Source: Burkholderiales bacterium (lineage in GTDB: Bacteria; Pseudomonadota; Gammaproteobacteria; Burkholderiales; Burkholderiaceae_E). From it: a stretch of 64,000 nt of DNA. Every line of letters starts with the position of its first letter. Positions within the stretch are counted from its first letter, which is position 1. Below, in pieces: positions 1 through 9,799 of the stretch. The notes beneath the pieces were generated by a model. It saw only the letters and a list, made by a program, of their open reading frames with translations. It searched no databases and was not told the DNA's origin. The position numbers and the translations under genes are program-made. The stretch lies in contig JAPLQF010000029.1 of NCBI GenBank assembly GCA_026399875.1, positions 62,001 to 126,000 of the forward strand, in the 5' to 3' direction.

Positions 1-2
1 GC

Positions 3-164
3 CTTAGTCGGCTCCTGACAGATTACCAGAGCCTCAGCCAGCACATTCTTGCCGGTCAACGCTGTGTCATCAACCGCAGAATCATTGATGATCGCCCGAT
101 CGAAAGCTTCGTACAATCGACGCGTCAGGCGAGTTCGGCCGTCGAAGCACTGCAACAGTTGTGA
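3..164 (+). CDS. C-terminal end of an unidentified protein (partial)
   Basis: An open frame enters from the left edge and ends with two consecutive TGA stops at 162-167. About 53 residues are visible. They are mostly helical in character and end in SSAVEALQQL. I do not recognise the family. Because it lies just upstream of an RND efflux operon and reads the same way, a regulator is possible, but the sequence does not show this. The codon use looks normal, so a real gene end is more likely than a chance frame. Confidence 0.4.
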   Translation, partial: LSRLLTDYQSLSQHILAGQRCVINRRIIDDRPIESFVQSTRQASSAVEALQQL

Positions 165-187
165 TGATGAGCGTGAGTTAGTATCCG

Positions 188-219
188 GGTCGGTCCGGGT
201 CACTCTGACCGGACTAACC
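188..219. promoter_or_regulatory. Imperfect dyad upstream of the RND efflux operon
   Basis: The half-sites GTCCGGGTCA and TGACCGGAC face each other around a CTC centre, and the symmetry extends outward as GGT/ACC. The dyad sits 35 bp upstream of the adaptor start and 24 bp after the upstream gene. A repressor operator is the natural guess for an efflux operon. A stem-loop ending the upstream transcript is the alternative, though no T-run follows it. Confidence 0.4.
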
Positions 220-253
220 TGCACCATTCCTTCTGCATCCTCCCGAGAACTGC

Positions 254-1432
254 ATGATCCGTCGCCCCGATTGCCCATTGCAGATATCGCTGCGTGCCGC
301 ATGCTGCGCAGCGATCCTCTTTTCGGCAGGCTGCGAGAAGCCGGCACCACCACCACCGCCACCGCCGCCCGAGGTGACCGTTATCAAGGTCGAGGTCCGC
401 GATACGCCGGTGGTCAACGAATTTGTGGCGCTGACGCAAAGCCCGCAGCAGGTCAGCATCGTTGCGCGGGTCAGTGGTTTTCTCGACAAACAGCGCTACA
501 CCGAAGGAACGGTGGTCAAGCCCGGGCAGGTGCTGTTCGAGATGGACAAAAAGCCCTTTATCGTGCAACTCGATGGCGCCAGAGCATCTCAGGCGAGCGC
601 CAAAGCAGCGCATGACACTGCGCTTGCCAATCTGAGGCGCGTCAAGCCGCTGGTCGAGCTCAATGCGCTGTCGCAAAAAGACCTCGATGATGCAACCGGC
701 CAAGAGCAGACGACCAAGGCTTCGCTCGAGCAGGCTACTGCCAGCGTCGAGAGCGCGAAACTCAATCTGTCGTACACCACCATCGAGTCGCCTTTGCGAG
801 GCGTGGCCGCCGCGGCGCAGCAAAAGGAAGGGGCCTATCTCAGCGCACAGAACAATCTGCTGACCACGGTCTCGTCGCTCCACCCGATGTGGGCCAATTT
901 CAGCATCTCTGAAAATGAGCTGACTGCCTTGCGAAACGAAGTCCGCGCCGGTCGGCTGAAAGGCCCCCAGAACAAGGTGCTTTCGGCTGAAATCTTATTG
1001 AGCGACGGCAGCTCCTTTGCGCATGCAGGCTCGATCTCTTTCATCGATCCCGCCTATAACCCGCAGACAGGTACCTTCCTGATCCGGGTCACGGTGAGCA
1101 ACCCGGAAGGCGAACTGCGGCCGAATCAGTATGTGAAAGTGCGTCTGAAAGGCGCAACCCGCCCCAACGCCATCCTCGTGCCTCAGCGTGCCGTGCAACA
1201 GGGCTCCAAAGGACATTTCGTATGGGTCGTCGACCCGGCCGGCCGAGTCGAAAACCGTCCGGTTGCGGTGGGCGACTGGTATGGCGACCAATGGTTCATC
1301 AACGATGGCCTGAAAGCCGGCGATCAGGTGGTGGTCGACGGCGGCCTGAGGCTGAAAGCGGGCGATACCGCAAAAGTGTCCGCAGCGGCACCGGTTCCGG
1401 CGGCGCCGAACGCACCCGCCAGTAAGCCCTGA
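254..1432 (+). CDS. RND efflux periplasmic adaptor lipoprotein (AcrA/MexA type)
   Basis: Membrane fusion protein that links an inner-membrane RND pump to an outer-membrane channel for drug or solvent export. The N-terminus has a lipobox (LFSAGC, Cys27), so it should be an acylated periplasmic lipoprotein. A run of eight prolines follows at 31-38. Then come the biotinyl-lipoyl-like half motifs, a coiled-coil hairpin rich in Ala, Lys and Gln (about 100-165) and the beta-barrel/membrane-proximal domains. At 392 residues the length is normal. It is the first gene of a three-gene operon: the pump starts 18 bp downstream. Substrate cannot be read from the sequence. Confidence 0.93.
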   Translation: MIRRPDCPLQISLRAACCAAILFSAGCEKPAPPPPPPPPEVTVIKVEVRDTPVVNEFVALTQSPQQVSIVARVSGFLDKQRYTEGTVVKPGQVLFEMDKKPFIVQLDGARASQASAKAAHDTALANLRRVKPLVELNALSQKDLDDATGQEQTTKASLEQATASVESAKLNLSYTTIESPLRGVAAAAQQKEGAYLSAQNNLLTTVSSLHPMWANFSISENELTALRNEVRAGRLKGPQNKVLSAEILLSDGSSFAHAGSISFIDPAYNPQTGTFLIRVTVSNPEGELRPNQYVKVRLKGATRPNAILVPQRAVQQGSKGHFVWVVDPAGRVENRPVAVGDWYGDQWFINDGLKAGDQVVVDGGLRLKAGDTAKVSAAAPVPAAPNAPASKP

Positions 1433-1450
1433 CGCCGGCCGGACGCGAGC

Positions 1451-4400
1451 ATGTTCTCAAGGTTCTTTATCGAGCGCCCGATCTTTGCGACCGTGCTGTC
1501 GCTGCTGATCGTGGTGGCAGGACTGGTCTCGTTGACTGCATTGCCGGTGGCGCAGTATCCGAACATCACCCCGGTACAGATCACGGTCACCACCACCTAC
1601 CCCGGTGCGGACGCCAAGACCGTCGGTGACTCGGTGGCCTCGCCGATCGAGGCCCAGATCAATGGCGTCGACAACATGATGTACATGACGTCGGTGAGCT
1701 CCAATACCGGGCAGCTGACGATCACGGTCTACTTCACGCTCGATACCGACCCGGACATCGCGCAGGTGCAGGTTCAGAACCGTGTCAATCTCGCCGCACC
1801 GCAGCTTCCGAGCGCGGTGGCGCAGTACGGCGTATCGGTCCAGAAGAAGTCGGCCAGCACGCTGATGATCATCGGACTCTACGACAAGGACGCACGTTAC
1901 TCGCCCGACTACGTCCGCAATTACGCGAATGTCTATGTGCTCGATGCGATCAAGCGTATCGAGGGCGCCGGCCAGGCGCAGATTTTCGGTGTGCCCGACC
2001 AGGCCATGCGCCTGTGGATGAATCCCGATCGCATGGCGTCGCTTGGCATCACCACCTCCGACATCCAGTCTGCGGTATCCAGCCAGAACGCGGTGATCGG
2101 CGCAGGGCAGATCAATCAGGAGCCTTCCACCGGGAAAGTCGATCTGAACTTTCCGGTGCTGACCCAGTCGCCCTTCATCGATCCGCGAAAATACGAAAAC
2201 ATCATCCTGCGAGCCAATGCCGACGGCAGCGCCATCGTTCGCCTCAAGGATGTCGCCCGAGCCGAGACCGGGCGGCGCGCCTACATCGACGACAACCGTC
2301 TCAATGGCATGCCGGCCACACCGATCGCGATCTATCAGCAGCCGGGCGCAAACGGCCTCGATGTCTCGAAGGCTGTGCGAAAGGCGATGGAGGATCTCAA
2401 GAAGACCATGCCGGCAGGCATCGACTATGTGATCGCCCTGGACACGACCGATTTCGTTCGTCTGTCGATCGAGGAGGTCCTCCACACTCTGGTCGAAGCC
2501 ATCGCGCTGGTGGTGCTGGTTGTCTATCTGTTCCTGCAGAACCTGCGCGCCACCATCATCTGCATCGTCGCCATTTTCGTGTCGCTGATCGGTACCTTCA
2601 CCGGCATGCTGGCGCTGGGCTTTTCGATCAATCAGCTCACGCTGTTCGGCATGGTGCTGGCGATCGGCATGGTCGTTGACGATGCGATCGTGGTGGTCGA
2701 AAACGTCGAACGCAATATGGTCGAGCATCATCTGGGCGCCAAGGCCGCGTCGATCAAGGCGATGGAAGAGGTCTCGGGCCCGGTGATTGCCGTGGTGCTG
2801 GTGATGGCCGCGGTATTCATTCCCGCAGCATTCCTGCCCGGGACCACCGGTCAGCTCTACAAGCAGTTCGCGCTCACCATCGTGCTGTCGGTGGCGCTCT
2901 CCGGCCTGGTGGCGCTCACCCTGACGCCCGCGATGTCGGCGCTGCTGCTCAAGCACTCCGACAAGCCAAAACGTGGCTTTTTCGCAGCCTTCAACCGGTG
3001 GTTCGAACGTCTGACCAAGTCCTACGGCCGCAGTGTCCAGTTCTTCATTCGACGACTGCTGGTGTCGGGCGTCGTCATTGCAGTCATGATCGCCGGCATC
3101 TTCATTCTTTTTCGCGATCTGCCCACCAGCTTCGTGCCGAATGAAGACCAAGGCTATGTGCTCGGTCAGATCATCATGCCCGACTCGGCAACGCTGCCGC
3201 GCACGGCAAAGACCAGCGAGCAGATCGACGCGATTTTTGCGAAGAACCCGGCGGTGGCCAATCGCACAATCATCAATGGCTTCAGCATGATCGACGGCCA
3301 GTTCAAGGCCAACACCGCGACGCTCTTCATCACCTTCACCGACTTCAAGGAACGCTACGCCACGACCGAGAAGGCCCGCTCCGAAAACGCCCGGGCAATC
3401 CTGATGAGCGCTGCGACCGAGGCGCGCGACACCATCGAGACCGGCGTGATGATCCCGATCGCACCACCCGCGATTCCGGGCATCGGCACCACCGGCGGCT
3501 TCGAATTCTGGATTCAGGACAAGTCGTCGGGCGATCCGGCCAAACTGAACGAGGTCACGCAGAAGTTCATTGCCGACCTCGGCAGCCGCCCCGAACTCTC
3601 GGGCGTGCGAACCACATTCAGAGCAGCCTCGCAGCAGCTCAGGGTCAATGTCGACCGTTCGCGCGCGCTGCTGCTCAATGTGCCGATCAGTGATGTGAAT
3701 GCCGCGCTGCAGGCTCAGTTCGGCTCGATCGTGGTCAGCCAGTTCACCGAATACAGCCGGGTCTGGAACGTCATCCTGCAGGCTGACGCGCCCTATCGGC
3801 AAACGCCTGCCGATCTGACCAAACTCTATACCCGGTCGAACAGTGGTCAGATGGTGCCGCTATCGGCGATCGCCACCACCGAGTATGTCGTCGGCCCCGA
3901 CCTCATGCCGCACTTCAACGGCTTTCCGGCGGCTCAGGTCACCGGTGGTGCCGCGCCCGGCTACAGCTCGGGCGATGCGATCAAGGCCATGCAGGAGACC
4001 GCCCGCAAATCCTTGCCTGCCGGCTATGACTTCGCCTGGTCGGGCATGGCCTATCAGGAGCTGCAAGCGGGCAGCAGTTCGGCGTTCGCCTTTGCCTTCG
4101 GCATCCTGATCGTCTTCCTCATCCTGGCCGCGATGTATGAATCCTGGGCGCTGCCGGGTGCGGTGCTGACTGCGGTGCCCTTCGGCATCATCGGTGCACT
4201 GCTGGCCACCTGGGCACGCGGGCTGGAAAACGATGTCTACTTCCAGATCGGACTGCTGGTGCTGGTCGGTCTGGCCGCGAAAAACGCGATTCTGATCGTC
4301 GAATTCGCGGTCGAACTCAGGCAGCAGGGCAAATCCGCGCTCGAGGCAGCGGTCGAGGCCGGCGAGCTGCGGCTTCGTCCGATCATCATGACCTCGCTCG

Positions 4401-4645
4401 CCTTCATCTTCGGCTGTGTGCCCCTGGCAATCTCGGTTGGCGCCGGCGCAAATTCACGCCATTCCCTGGGCACCGGCATCATTGGCGGCATGATCGGTGC
4501 CAGCACACTCGCCCTGCTCTTTGTGCCGCTTTTTTTCCTGCTATTCGACAAGTTGTCCAGGCGTGCATCGCCATCGACGCAGACCGGCTCGGATGATGAC
4601 GGACAAGCACCCGATCGCGCGCCGCCTCGCAACAGGGATGAGTGA
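1451..4645 (+). CDS. RND efflux pump, HAE1 family (AcrB/MexB type)
   Basis: Proton-driven inner-membrane drug exporter of 1064 residues, the usual size. It opens with the classic MFSRFFIERPIFATVLSLLI start and first transmembrane helix. The TM4 motif GMVVDDAIVVVENVER carries the paired aspartates of the proton relay, and the TM10 lysine lies in LAAKNAILIVEFA. The two large periplasmic loops and twelve predicted helices are in the expected places. The stop overlaps the start region of the outer-membrane channel gene, so the three genes should be co-transcribed. Substrates are not predictable. Confidence 0.96.
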   Translation: MFSRFFIERPIFATVLSLLIVVAGLVSLTALPVAQYPNITPVQITVTTTYPGADAKTVGDSVASPIEAQINGVDNMMYMTSVSSNTGQLTITVYFTLDTDPDIAQVQVQNRVNLAAPQLPSAVAQYGVSVQKKSASTLMIIGLYDKDARYSPDYVRNYANVYVLDAIKRIEGAGQAQIFGVPDQAMRLWMNPDRMASLGITTSDIQSAVSSQNAVIGAGQINQEPSTGKVDLNFPVLTQSPFIDPRKYENIILRANADGSAIVRLKDVARAETGRRAYIDDNRLNGMPATPIAIYQQPGANGLDVSKAVRKAMEDLKKTMPAGIDYVIALDTTDFVRLSIEEVLHTLVEAIALVVLVVYLFLQNLRATIICIVAIFVSLIGTFTGMLALGFSINQLTLFGMVLAIGMVVDDAIVVVENVERNMVEHHLGAKAASIKAMEEVSGPVIAVVLVMAAVFIPAAFLPGTTGQLYKQFALTIVLSVALSGLVALTLTPAMSALLLKHSDKPKRGFFAAFNRWFERLTKSYGRSVQFFIRRLLVSGVVIAVMIAGIFILFRDLPTSFVPNEDQGYVLGQIIMPDSATLPRTAKTSEQIDAIFAKNPAVANRTIINGFSMIDGQFKANTATLFITFTDFKERYATTEKARSENARAILMSAATEARDTIETGVMIPIAPPAIPGIGTTGGFEFWIQDKSSGDPAKLNEVTQKFIADLGSRPELSGVRTTFRAASQQLRVNVDRSRALLLNVPISDVNAALQAQFGSIVVSQFTEYSRVWNVILQADAPYRQTPADLTKLYTRSNSGQMVPLSAIATTEYVVGPDLMPHFNGFPAAQVTGGAAPGYSSGDAIKAMQETARKSLPAGYDFAWSGMAYQELQAGSSSAFAFAFGILIVFLILAAMYESWALPGAVLTAVPFGIIGALLATWARGLENDVYFQIGLLVLVGLAAKNAILIVEFAVELRQQGKSALEAAVEAGELRLRPIIMTSLAFIFGCVPLAISVGAGANSRHSLGTGIIGGMIGASTLALLFVPLFFLLFDKLSRRASPSTQTGSDDDGQAPDRAPPRNRDE

Positions 4646-6074
4646 GATGCGCCTTGCCTTGCGGCTGTCCTGCCTGTGCCTGGCGATGATCGCAGGCCTG
4701 AGCGGCTGCATGGTGGTCGGTCCTGATTACTCGCGCCCGACGGTTCAGCCGCCTGCGACCTACCGCGAGACCGACCCCACCTCGCGAGACCTTGCCGACC
4801 TCGCCTGGTGGAAGCAGTTCGGCGACCCGGTGCTCGACGCACTGATCGCCGAAGCGGTTGCCAACAATTACTCGGTCAAAACCGCACTCGCCAATGTCGA
4901 GGCAGCGTCGGCCATTCTGATGCAGCAACGCTCTGCGCTTTATCCGCAGGTGGGCTATCTGGGCAAGGGACAGAATTTGAACCTGCCCAACCAGTCGTCG
5001 ATCAACGGGGTGCCGCTCGGTTCGGGTGTGCCGGCTTCGCAGACCGCCTACAGCCTGATGCTCAGCGCCAGCTGGGAGCTCGATCTGTGGGGGCGCATTC
5101 GGCGGCTCTCGGAATCGGCCCAGGCCAATATCCTGGCAAGCGATCAGGTCCGTCGAGGCGTGGTGCTGTCGCTGGTCGGATCGGTGGCCAATGCCTATAT
5201 TCAGCTGCGATCGCTCGACGAACAACTCGCGATTGCCAGGCGCACTCTGGGCACCTATGCCGAGTCGGTTCGCCTCTTCGAGCTGCAGTTCAAGTATGGC
5301 CAGATCTCGCTGCTCACGCTCGAGCAGTCACGATCACAGTATGAAGCCGCCGCCGCAGTCATTCCTCAGATCGAAAACAGCATCGCGGTCACCGAGAACA
5401 CCTTATCGGCCCTGCTCGGGCGCAATCCCGGACCAATCGCCCGGGGCAAGAGCCTGACTCAACTGCTGGCCCCGTCCGTACCCGCCGGGCTGCCGTCCGA
5501 GTTGCTTGAGCGGCGCCCCGACATCGCTCAGGCCGAGCAGCAGCTGGTGGCTACGAATGCGCTCATCGGGGCAGCACAGGCATTGTATTTCCCGACGATT
5601 TCGCTCACCGCCGGCCTGGGTGCCTCGAGCAACCAGCTGTCGAATCTGATATCGGGCGGAAAGACCACGACCGTGCTCGGCGCGGCTCTCACCGGACCAC
5701 TCTTTACCGGCGGACTGATCACCGGCCAGGTCAATCAGGCGCGGGCCCAGCAACAAGCCGCGATGTTCAACTATCTGTCGGTGGTGCAATCGGCGTTTGC
5801 AGACGTCAACAACGCGCTGGTCGGCCGAATCAAGCTGAGCGAGCAGGTCAGGGCCGAGAAAAAGCGGGTCAATGCGCTGAGCGAAACCCTGCGCTTGTCG
5901 ACCCTGCGCTATGACGGCGGCTATACCGACTACCTTTCTGTGCTCTATGCCCAGCAGCAGCTCTTTCCGGCTGAGCTCACCTATGCCCAGGACCTCGGGC
6001 AATCGCTTGCCGCGGTGGTCAAGGTCTATATGGCGATGGGCGGCAGCTGGGTCGACGCGGCTGCGAATCCTTAG
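4638..6074 (+). CDS. RND outer-membrane channel lipoprotein (OprM/NodT family)
   Basis: TolC-like channel that completes the tripartite pump. The signal sequence ends in a lipobox (LSGC, Cys24), followed by the VVGPDYSRP motif typical of NodT-family channels. LLERRPDIAQAEQQL and the ALYFPTISL segment mark the second repeat of the efflux domain. I chose ATG 4638, which overlaps the pump stop by 8 bp. ATG 4647, nine bases after an AGGG, would be an equally good start and gives a more compact signal peptide. It ends 18 bp before a convergent receptor gene. Confidence 0.94.
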   Translation: MSEMRLALRLSCLCLAMIAGLSGCMVVGPDYSRPTVQPPATYRETDPTSRDLADLAWWKQFGDPVLDALIAEAVANNYSVKTALANVEAASAILMQQRSALYPQVGYLGKGQNLNLPNQSSINGVPLGSGVPASQTAYSLMLSASWELDLWGRIRRLSESAQANILASDQVRRGVVLSLVGSVANAYIQLRSLDEQLAIARRTLGTYAESVRLFELQFKYGQISLLTLEQSRSQYEAAAAVIPQIENSIAVTENTLSALLGRNPGPIARGKSLTQLLAPSVPAGLPSELLERRPDIAQAEQQLVATNALIGAAQALYFPTISLTAGLGASSNQLSNLISGGKTTTVLGAALTGPLFTGGLITGQVNQARAQQQAAMFNYLSVVQSAFADVNNALVGRIKLSEQVRAEKKRVNALSETLRLSTLRYDGGYTDYLSVLYAQQQLFPAELTYAQDLGQSLAAVVKVYMAMGGSWVDAAANP

Positions 6075-6091
6075 TCGGTGTCAGGCGCTCG

Positions 6092-7090
6092 TCAGTCGAG
6101 CTGGATGTTCTCGCGCCTGATCACCTCACCCCACTGGGAGGTCTCTGCCCGAATTCGACCGGCGAAGGTCTGCGGGTCGAGCAGTTCGATCTTTCCCTGA
6201 TTGAGCAGCCCCTGCATCGCAGCCGGATCGTCGCGCGAACCGAGTATTGCTGAGTAGAGCGTATCGATGATCGCTGAAGGCGTCTTGGCGGGCGCAAGCA
6301 GACCCAGCCAGAAGGGCACATCAAAGCCGGGGTAGCCCGACTCGATCATGGTCGGTACATCAGGCAGATCGCGCCAGCGCGCCGCGGTCGAGACCGCAAG
6401 CGCCTTGAGCTTGCCCGACTTCACGTTGGGCACGGTATTGGGTGTATCGAGCAGCACATCGATTTCCTTGCCGATCACACCGAGTTGCGCATTCACTCCG
6501 CTCTTGTAGGGGACGTGCGTCGTCTTGATGCCGGCACGCTGATTGATCAGCTCAAAGCCCAGGTGGGCGAGATTGCCCGGGCCACCCGAACCGTAAGTGA
6601 TCTCGCCCGGCTTGCGTTTGGCCAGAGCGACCAGATCGGCCACGGTATTGACGCCGGCAAGCCGCTCATTGGCCGGGTTGATCGTCATGATGAAGGGCGC
6701 CGACACCACCATCGAGACAGGCGTGAAATCGCGCTCGGGCAGATAGCCGAGCTTCTTGTAGACCTGCGGATTGACCGTGATGCTGCTCGAGTTGGTGACC
6801 AGCAGGGTGTAGCCATCGGACGCCGATCGGGCCACCTCGGCCGCACCGAGCGCACCATTGGCACCTGGCCTGTTCTCGACCACCACCGGCTGGCCAAGCT
6901 TGATGCGAATCTGCTCTGCAAGTACCCGGGCAATGCCATCGGTGGCGCTGCCGGGCGGGAATCCGGTTACCAGACGAATCGGCTTGGTAGGCCAGGACTG
7001 GCCTCTGGCCATCGGCGCGAGAGTGGTCATCAGCGCCGCAACCGACGCTCCCATCAGCGATCGACGCGAAAATCCCTTGCCTGCTGCCAT
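6092..7090 (-). CDS. Tripartite tricarboxylate transporter receptor (Bug/TctC family)
   Basis: Periplasmic solute-binding protein of the Bug family. The start at 7090 follows a GGAGA ribosome site. A twin-Arg-containing signal peptide (FSRRSLMGASVAALMTTLAP...ARGQ) precedes the family signature WPTKPIRLVTGFPPGSATD and VVENRPGANG. The length of 332 residues is normal, and it ends in the usual amphipathic C-terminal helix. No TctA/TctB membrane genes are adjacent, as is common for orphan Bug receptors, so its ligand and permease are unknown. It may be co-transcribed with the upstream radical SAM gene, 70 bp away. Confidence 0.92.
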   Translation of the reverse strand: MAAGKGFSRRSLMGASVAALMTTLAPMARGQSWPTKPIRLVTGFPPGSATDGIARVLAEQIRIKLGQPVVVENRPGANGALGAAEVARSASDGYTLLVTNSSSITVNPQVYKKLGYLPERDFTPVSMVVSAPFIMTINPANERLAGVNTVADLVALAKRKPGEITYGSGGPGNLAHLGFELINQRAGIKTTHVPYKSGVNAQLGVIGKEIDVLLDTPNTVPNVKSGKLKALAVSTAARWRDLPDVPTMIESGYPGFDVPFWLGLLAPAKTPSAIIDTLYSAILGSRDDPAAMQGLLNQGKIELLDPQTFAGRIRAETSQWGEVIRRENIQLD

Positions 7091-7160
7091 CTGGTGTCTC
7101 CGATCATTGTTATGGTGGGTATGGCCGGGGCGCCTGCCCCGAGCCATCCGCAGGACGATA

Positions 7161-9575
7161 TCAGCGCTTGGCTTTGCTGCGGCCGATCGGACCGCCTCTG
7201 AACGCTGTCTTCGACTCGTTTTTCGAATCATTGCGCACGGAATTGGGCGCCGAACGCGCACCAGTCTGGCGGGGGGGTAAGCCGGTGTGCTGAGTGAGGA
7301 GGGTGCCGCGCCGCGGTGGCGTCGGACTCAGCGGTGGCCCGTCGACCGCACGGGCAGCAGCCTTCAGGCCGCGCGAATAGGGATCGCCCATCCCCTTGCC
7401 CGGCTGATAAAGCGGGATCAGGTGCTGCTTGCCATTGCCGATCAGATCGGCACGACCCATGTCCTTGAGCGCCTGTCGCAGCAGCGGCCAGTTGTCGGGG
7501 TCATGCCAGCGCAAAAACGCCTTGTGAAGTCGCCTGCGCCGATCGCCTCGAACGACATCGACTCTTTCGCCTTTGCGATCGTCGCGGCTGATGCCTTTGA
7601 GCGGGTTGCGACCGGAGTGATACATCGCGGTGGCGGTCGCCATCGGACTCGGATAGAAGGTCTGGACCTGATCGGCGCGAAAGCCGTTGCGCTTGAGCCA
7701 GATCGCCAAATGCATCATGTCTTCGTCGCTGGTGCCCGGGTGCGCTGCGATGAAGTACGGGATGAGGTACTGCTTCTTGCCAGCCTCGGCGCTGAACTTG
7801 TCGAACAGGGTCTTGAAACGGTCGTAAGACCCGATGCCGGGCTTCATCATTTTCGACAGCGGCCCGCCCTCGGTATGCTCGGGCGCAATCTTGAGATAGC
7901 CGCCGACATGATGGCTTGCCAGCTCACGGATGTATTCGGGTGACTCGACCGCCAGGTCGTAGCGCACGCCCGATCCGATCAGGATTTTCTTGATCCCCTT
8001 GAGCTTTCTTGCACGACGATACAGATCGATGAGCGGCCCGTGATCGGTATTGAGGTTGGGGCAGATACCGGGATAAACGCAGCTTGGCTTGCGGCAGGCG
8101 GCCTCGATCTGCGGCGATTTGCAGCCGATGCGGTACATGTTGGCGGTCGGGCCGCCGAGATCGGACACCACACCGGTAAAGCCCTGCACGGTATCGCGCA
8201 TCGCTTCGATTTCGCGCACCACCGAGTCCTCGCTGCGGCTCTGGATGATGCGACCTTCATGTTCGGTGATTGAGCAAAAGGTGCAGCCGCCAAAGCAGCC
8301 GCGCATGATGTTCACCGAAAAGCGGATCATCTCCCAGGCTGGAATCTTGGTCTCGCCGTCATGACGGCCATTGGCGTCGGCATAGCGCGGATGCGGGCTG
8401 CGCGCATAGGGAAGATCGAAGACCGAATCCATCTCGGGCGTGGCCAAAGGTATCGGCGGCGGATTGATCCAGACATCGCGATCGCCGTGTGCCTGCACCA
8501 GAGCGCGCGCATTGCCCGGATTGGTCTCAAGGTGCAGCACGCGGTTGGCGTGTGCATAGAGGACCGGATCGCTCTTGACCTGCTCGTAGCTGGGCAGACG
8601 GATGACCGTGCGATCACGCGGCGGCATCATGATTCGACCGGTTTTGGGCGTGGGCATGAAACGCAAGGTCTGTTCGCCACCGGCAATCGGGCCTGCAGGC
8701 ACACCCGGAAGCACGGCGGTGGCAGAGGCCGCATCCGCACCGGCCGCCGCCTCACGCGCGCAATCGGTCCCCTGGGCCTGTGCCTGCTCCTCCATGCCCA
8801 GATAGGGATTGATGTGATCGTCGACGCGCCCCGGGCGATCGACCTCGGTCGAGTCGATCTGCATCCAGCCGCGGGCGCTGTCATCGTCGGTACGACGCAT
8901 GAATGCGGTACCGCGCACATCGGTAATGTTGTGGACCGGCTCACGGGCCGCCAGCCGGTGCGCGATCTCGATGACTGCGCGCTCGGCATTGCCGTAGAGC
9001 AGCAGATCGCACTTCGAGTCGACGACGATCGAGCGGCGGACCTTGTCCTGCCAGTAGTCGTAATGCGCGATGCGTCGCAGCGAGCCCTCGATGCCGCCGA
9101 TGATGATCGGCACATCCTTGTAGGCCTCGCGACAGCGCTGCGAATAGACCAGCGCAGCACGATCAGGGCGCTTGCCGCCTTCATTGCCCGGGGTATAGGC
9201 GTCGTCGCTGCGGATCTTGCGATCGGCGGTATACCGGTTGATCATCGAATCCATGTTGCCGGCTGTCACACCGAAAAACAGATTCGGGCGGCCAAGCGCC
9301 TTGAAAGGCTCGGCGCTCTGCCAATCGGGCTGCGCGATGATGCCGACGCGAAATCCCTGCGCTTCGAGTGCCCGGCCGATGATCGCCATGCCGAAGCTCG
9401 GATGATCGACATAGGCGTCGCCGGTCACAACGATGATGTCGCAACTGTCCCAGCCGAGTTGCGCCATCTCCTCGCGGCTCATCGGCAAAAACGGGGCGAC
9501 ACCGAAGCGTTTCGCCCAGTAAGGACGATAGGCGGTCAGCGGTTTGGCGGCAGGCAGGACGGGGAGTGCACTCAT
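7161..9575 (-). CDS. YgiQ family radical SAM protein
   Basis: Long radical SAM protein (about 804 residues). The N-terminal UPF0313-type domain begins with [17 protein letters not shown], and the cluster-binding cysteines lie in [13 protein letters not shown] (Cx3CxxC, about residues 427-434). The C-terminal SPASM-like part ends in a basic tail. An Ala/Gln-rich stretch around residues 264-305 looks like a lineage-specific insertion in the N-terminal half. The start at 9575 ([10 protein letters not shown]) was preferred; 9611 is possible. The biochemical role of YgiQ proteins is not established. Confidence 0.93.
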   Translation of the reverse strand: MSALPVLPAAKPLTAYRPYWAKRFGVAPFLPMSREEMAQLGWDSCDIIVVTGDAYVDHPSFGMAIIGRALEAQGFRVGIIAQPDWQSAEPFKALGRPNLFFGVTAGNMDSMINRYTADRKIRSDDAYTPGNEGGKRPDRAALVYSQRCREAYKDVPIIIGGIEGSLRRIAHYDYWQDKVRRSIVVDSKCDLLLYGNAERAVIEIAHRLAAREPVHNITDVRGTAFMRRTDDDSARGWMQIDSTEVDRPGRVDDHINPYLGMEEQAQAQGTDCAREAAAGADAASATAVLPGVPAGPIAGGEQTLRFMPTPKTGRIMMPPRDRTVIRLPSYEQVKSDPVLYAHANRVLHLETNPGNARALVQAHGDRDVWINPPPIPLATPEMDSVFDLPYARSPHPRYADANGRHDGETKIPAWEMIRFSVNIMRGCFGGCTFCSITEHEGRIIQSRSEDSVVREIEAMRDTVQGFTGVVSDLGGPTANMYRIGCKSPQIEAACRKPSCVYPGICPNLNTDHGPLIDLYRRARKLKGIKKILIGSGVRYDLAVESPEYIRELASHHVGGYLKIAPEHTEGGPLSKMMKPGIGSYDRFKTLFDKFSAEAGKKQYLIPYFIAAHPGTSDEDMMHLAIWLKRNGFRADQVQTFYPSPMATATAMYHSGRNPLKGISRDDRKGERVDVVRGDRRRRLHKAFLRWHDPDNWPLLRQALKDMGRADLIGNGKQHLIPLYQPGKGMGDPYSRGLKAAARAVDGPPLSPTPPRRGTLLTQHTGLPPRQTGARSAPNSVRNDSKNESKTAFRGGPIGRSKAKR

Positions 9576-9617
9576 CAGCCCGCTATTGTCCCCCGAAACC
9601 GGGCAACACACCCATCT

Positions 9618-9797
9618 TTACTCGACAGCTGCCCTCGACAGTTTGACGATGCGCCCGATTCGGTCGGTTTCGCTGCGGATCAGTGCAGTGACTATGTCGG
9701 GCGTGATGATCATCGGGACCATGCCCTGGGTGACCTTTGCTGATCGACGAACTCGCGATTGCTCAGCAGGCTGGCCTGTCAGCGCAGGCCGGCTCAT
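9618..9797 (-). pseudogene. Remnant of a Bug/TctC receptor C-terminus
   Basis: A 59-codon open frame begins 2 bp after the stop of the downstream-reading BVMO gene. Its last 30 or so residues (TPDIVTALIRSETDRIGRIV and a short tail ending AAVE) match the C-terminal helix of Bug receptors, where an Ile-Arg-x-Glu-x-x-Arg/Gln pattern precedes the final helix. The first 25 residues look random. No receptor core, signal peptide or ligand-binding loops remain. I infer a deleted receptor gene of which only the tail survives. A new small protein translated by coupling to the BVMO stop is the less likely alternative. Confidence 0.5.
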
Positions 9798-9799
9798 GC

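Noticed and set aside
1457..3802. Long open frame on the minus strand inside the RND pump gene
   Set aside because: It is rich in His, Arg and Gln with no family motif, and it mirrors a well-conserved pump gene. GC-rich codon use often leaves such antisense frames open.
8361..9743. Plus-strand frame opposite the YgiQ gene
   Set aside because: It is antisense to conserved radical SAM coding sequence, with a shadow-type composition.
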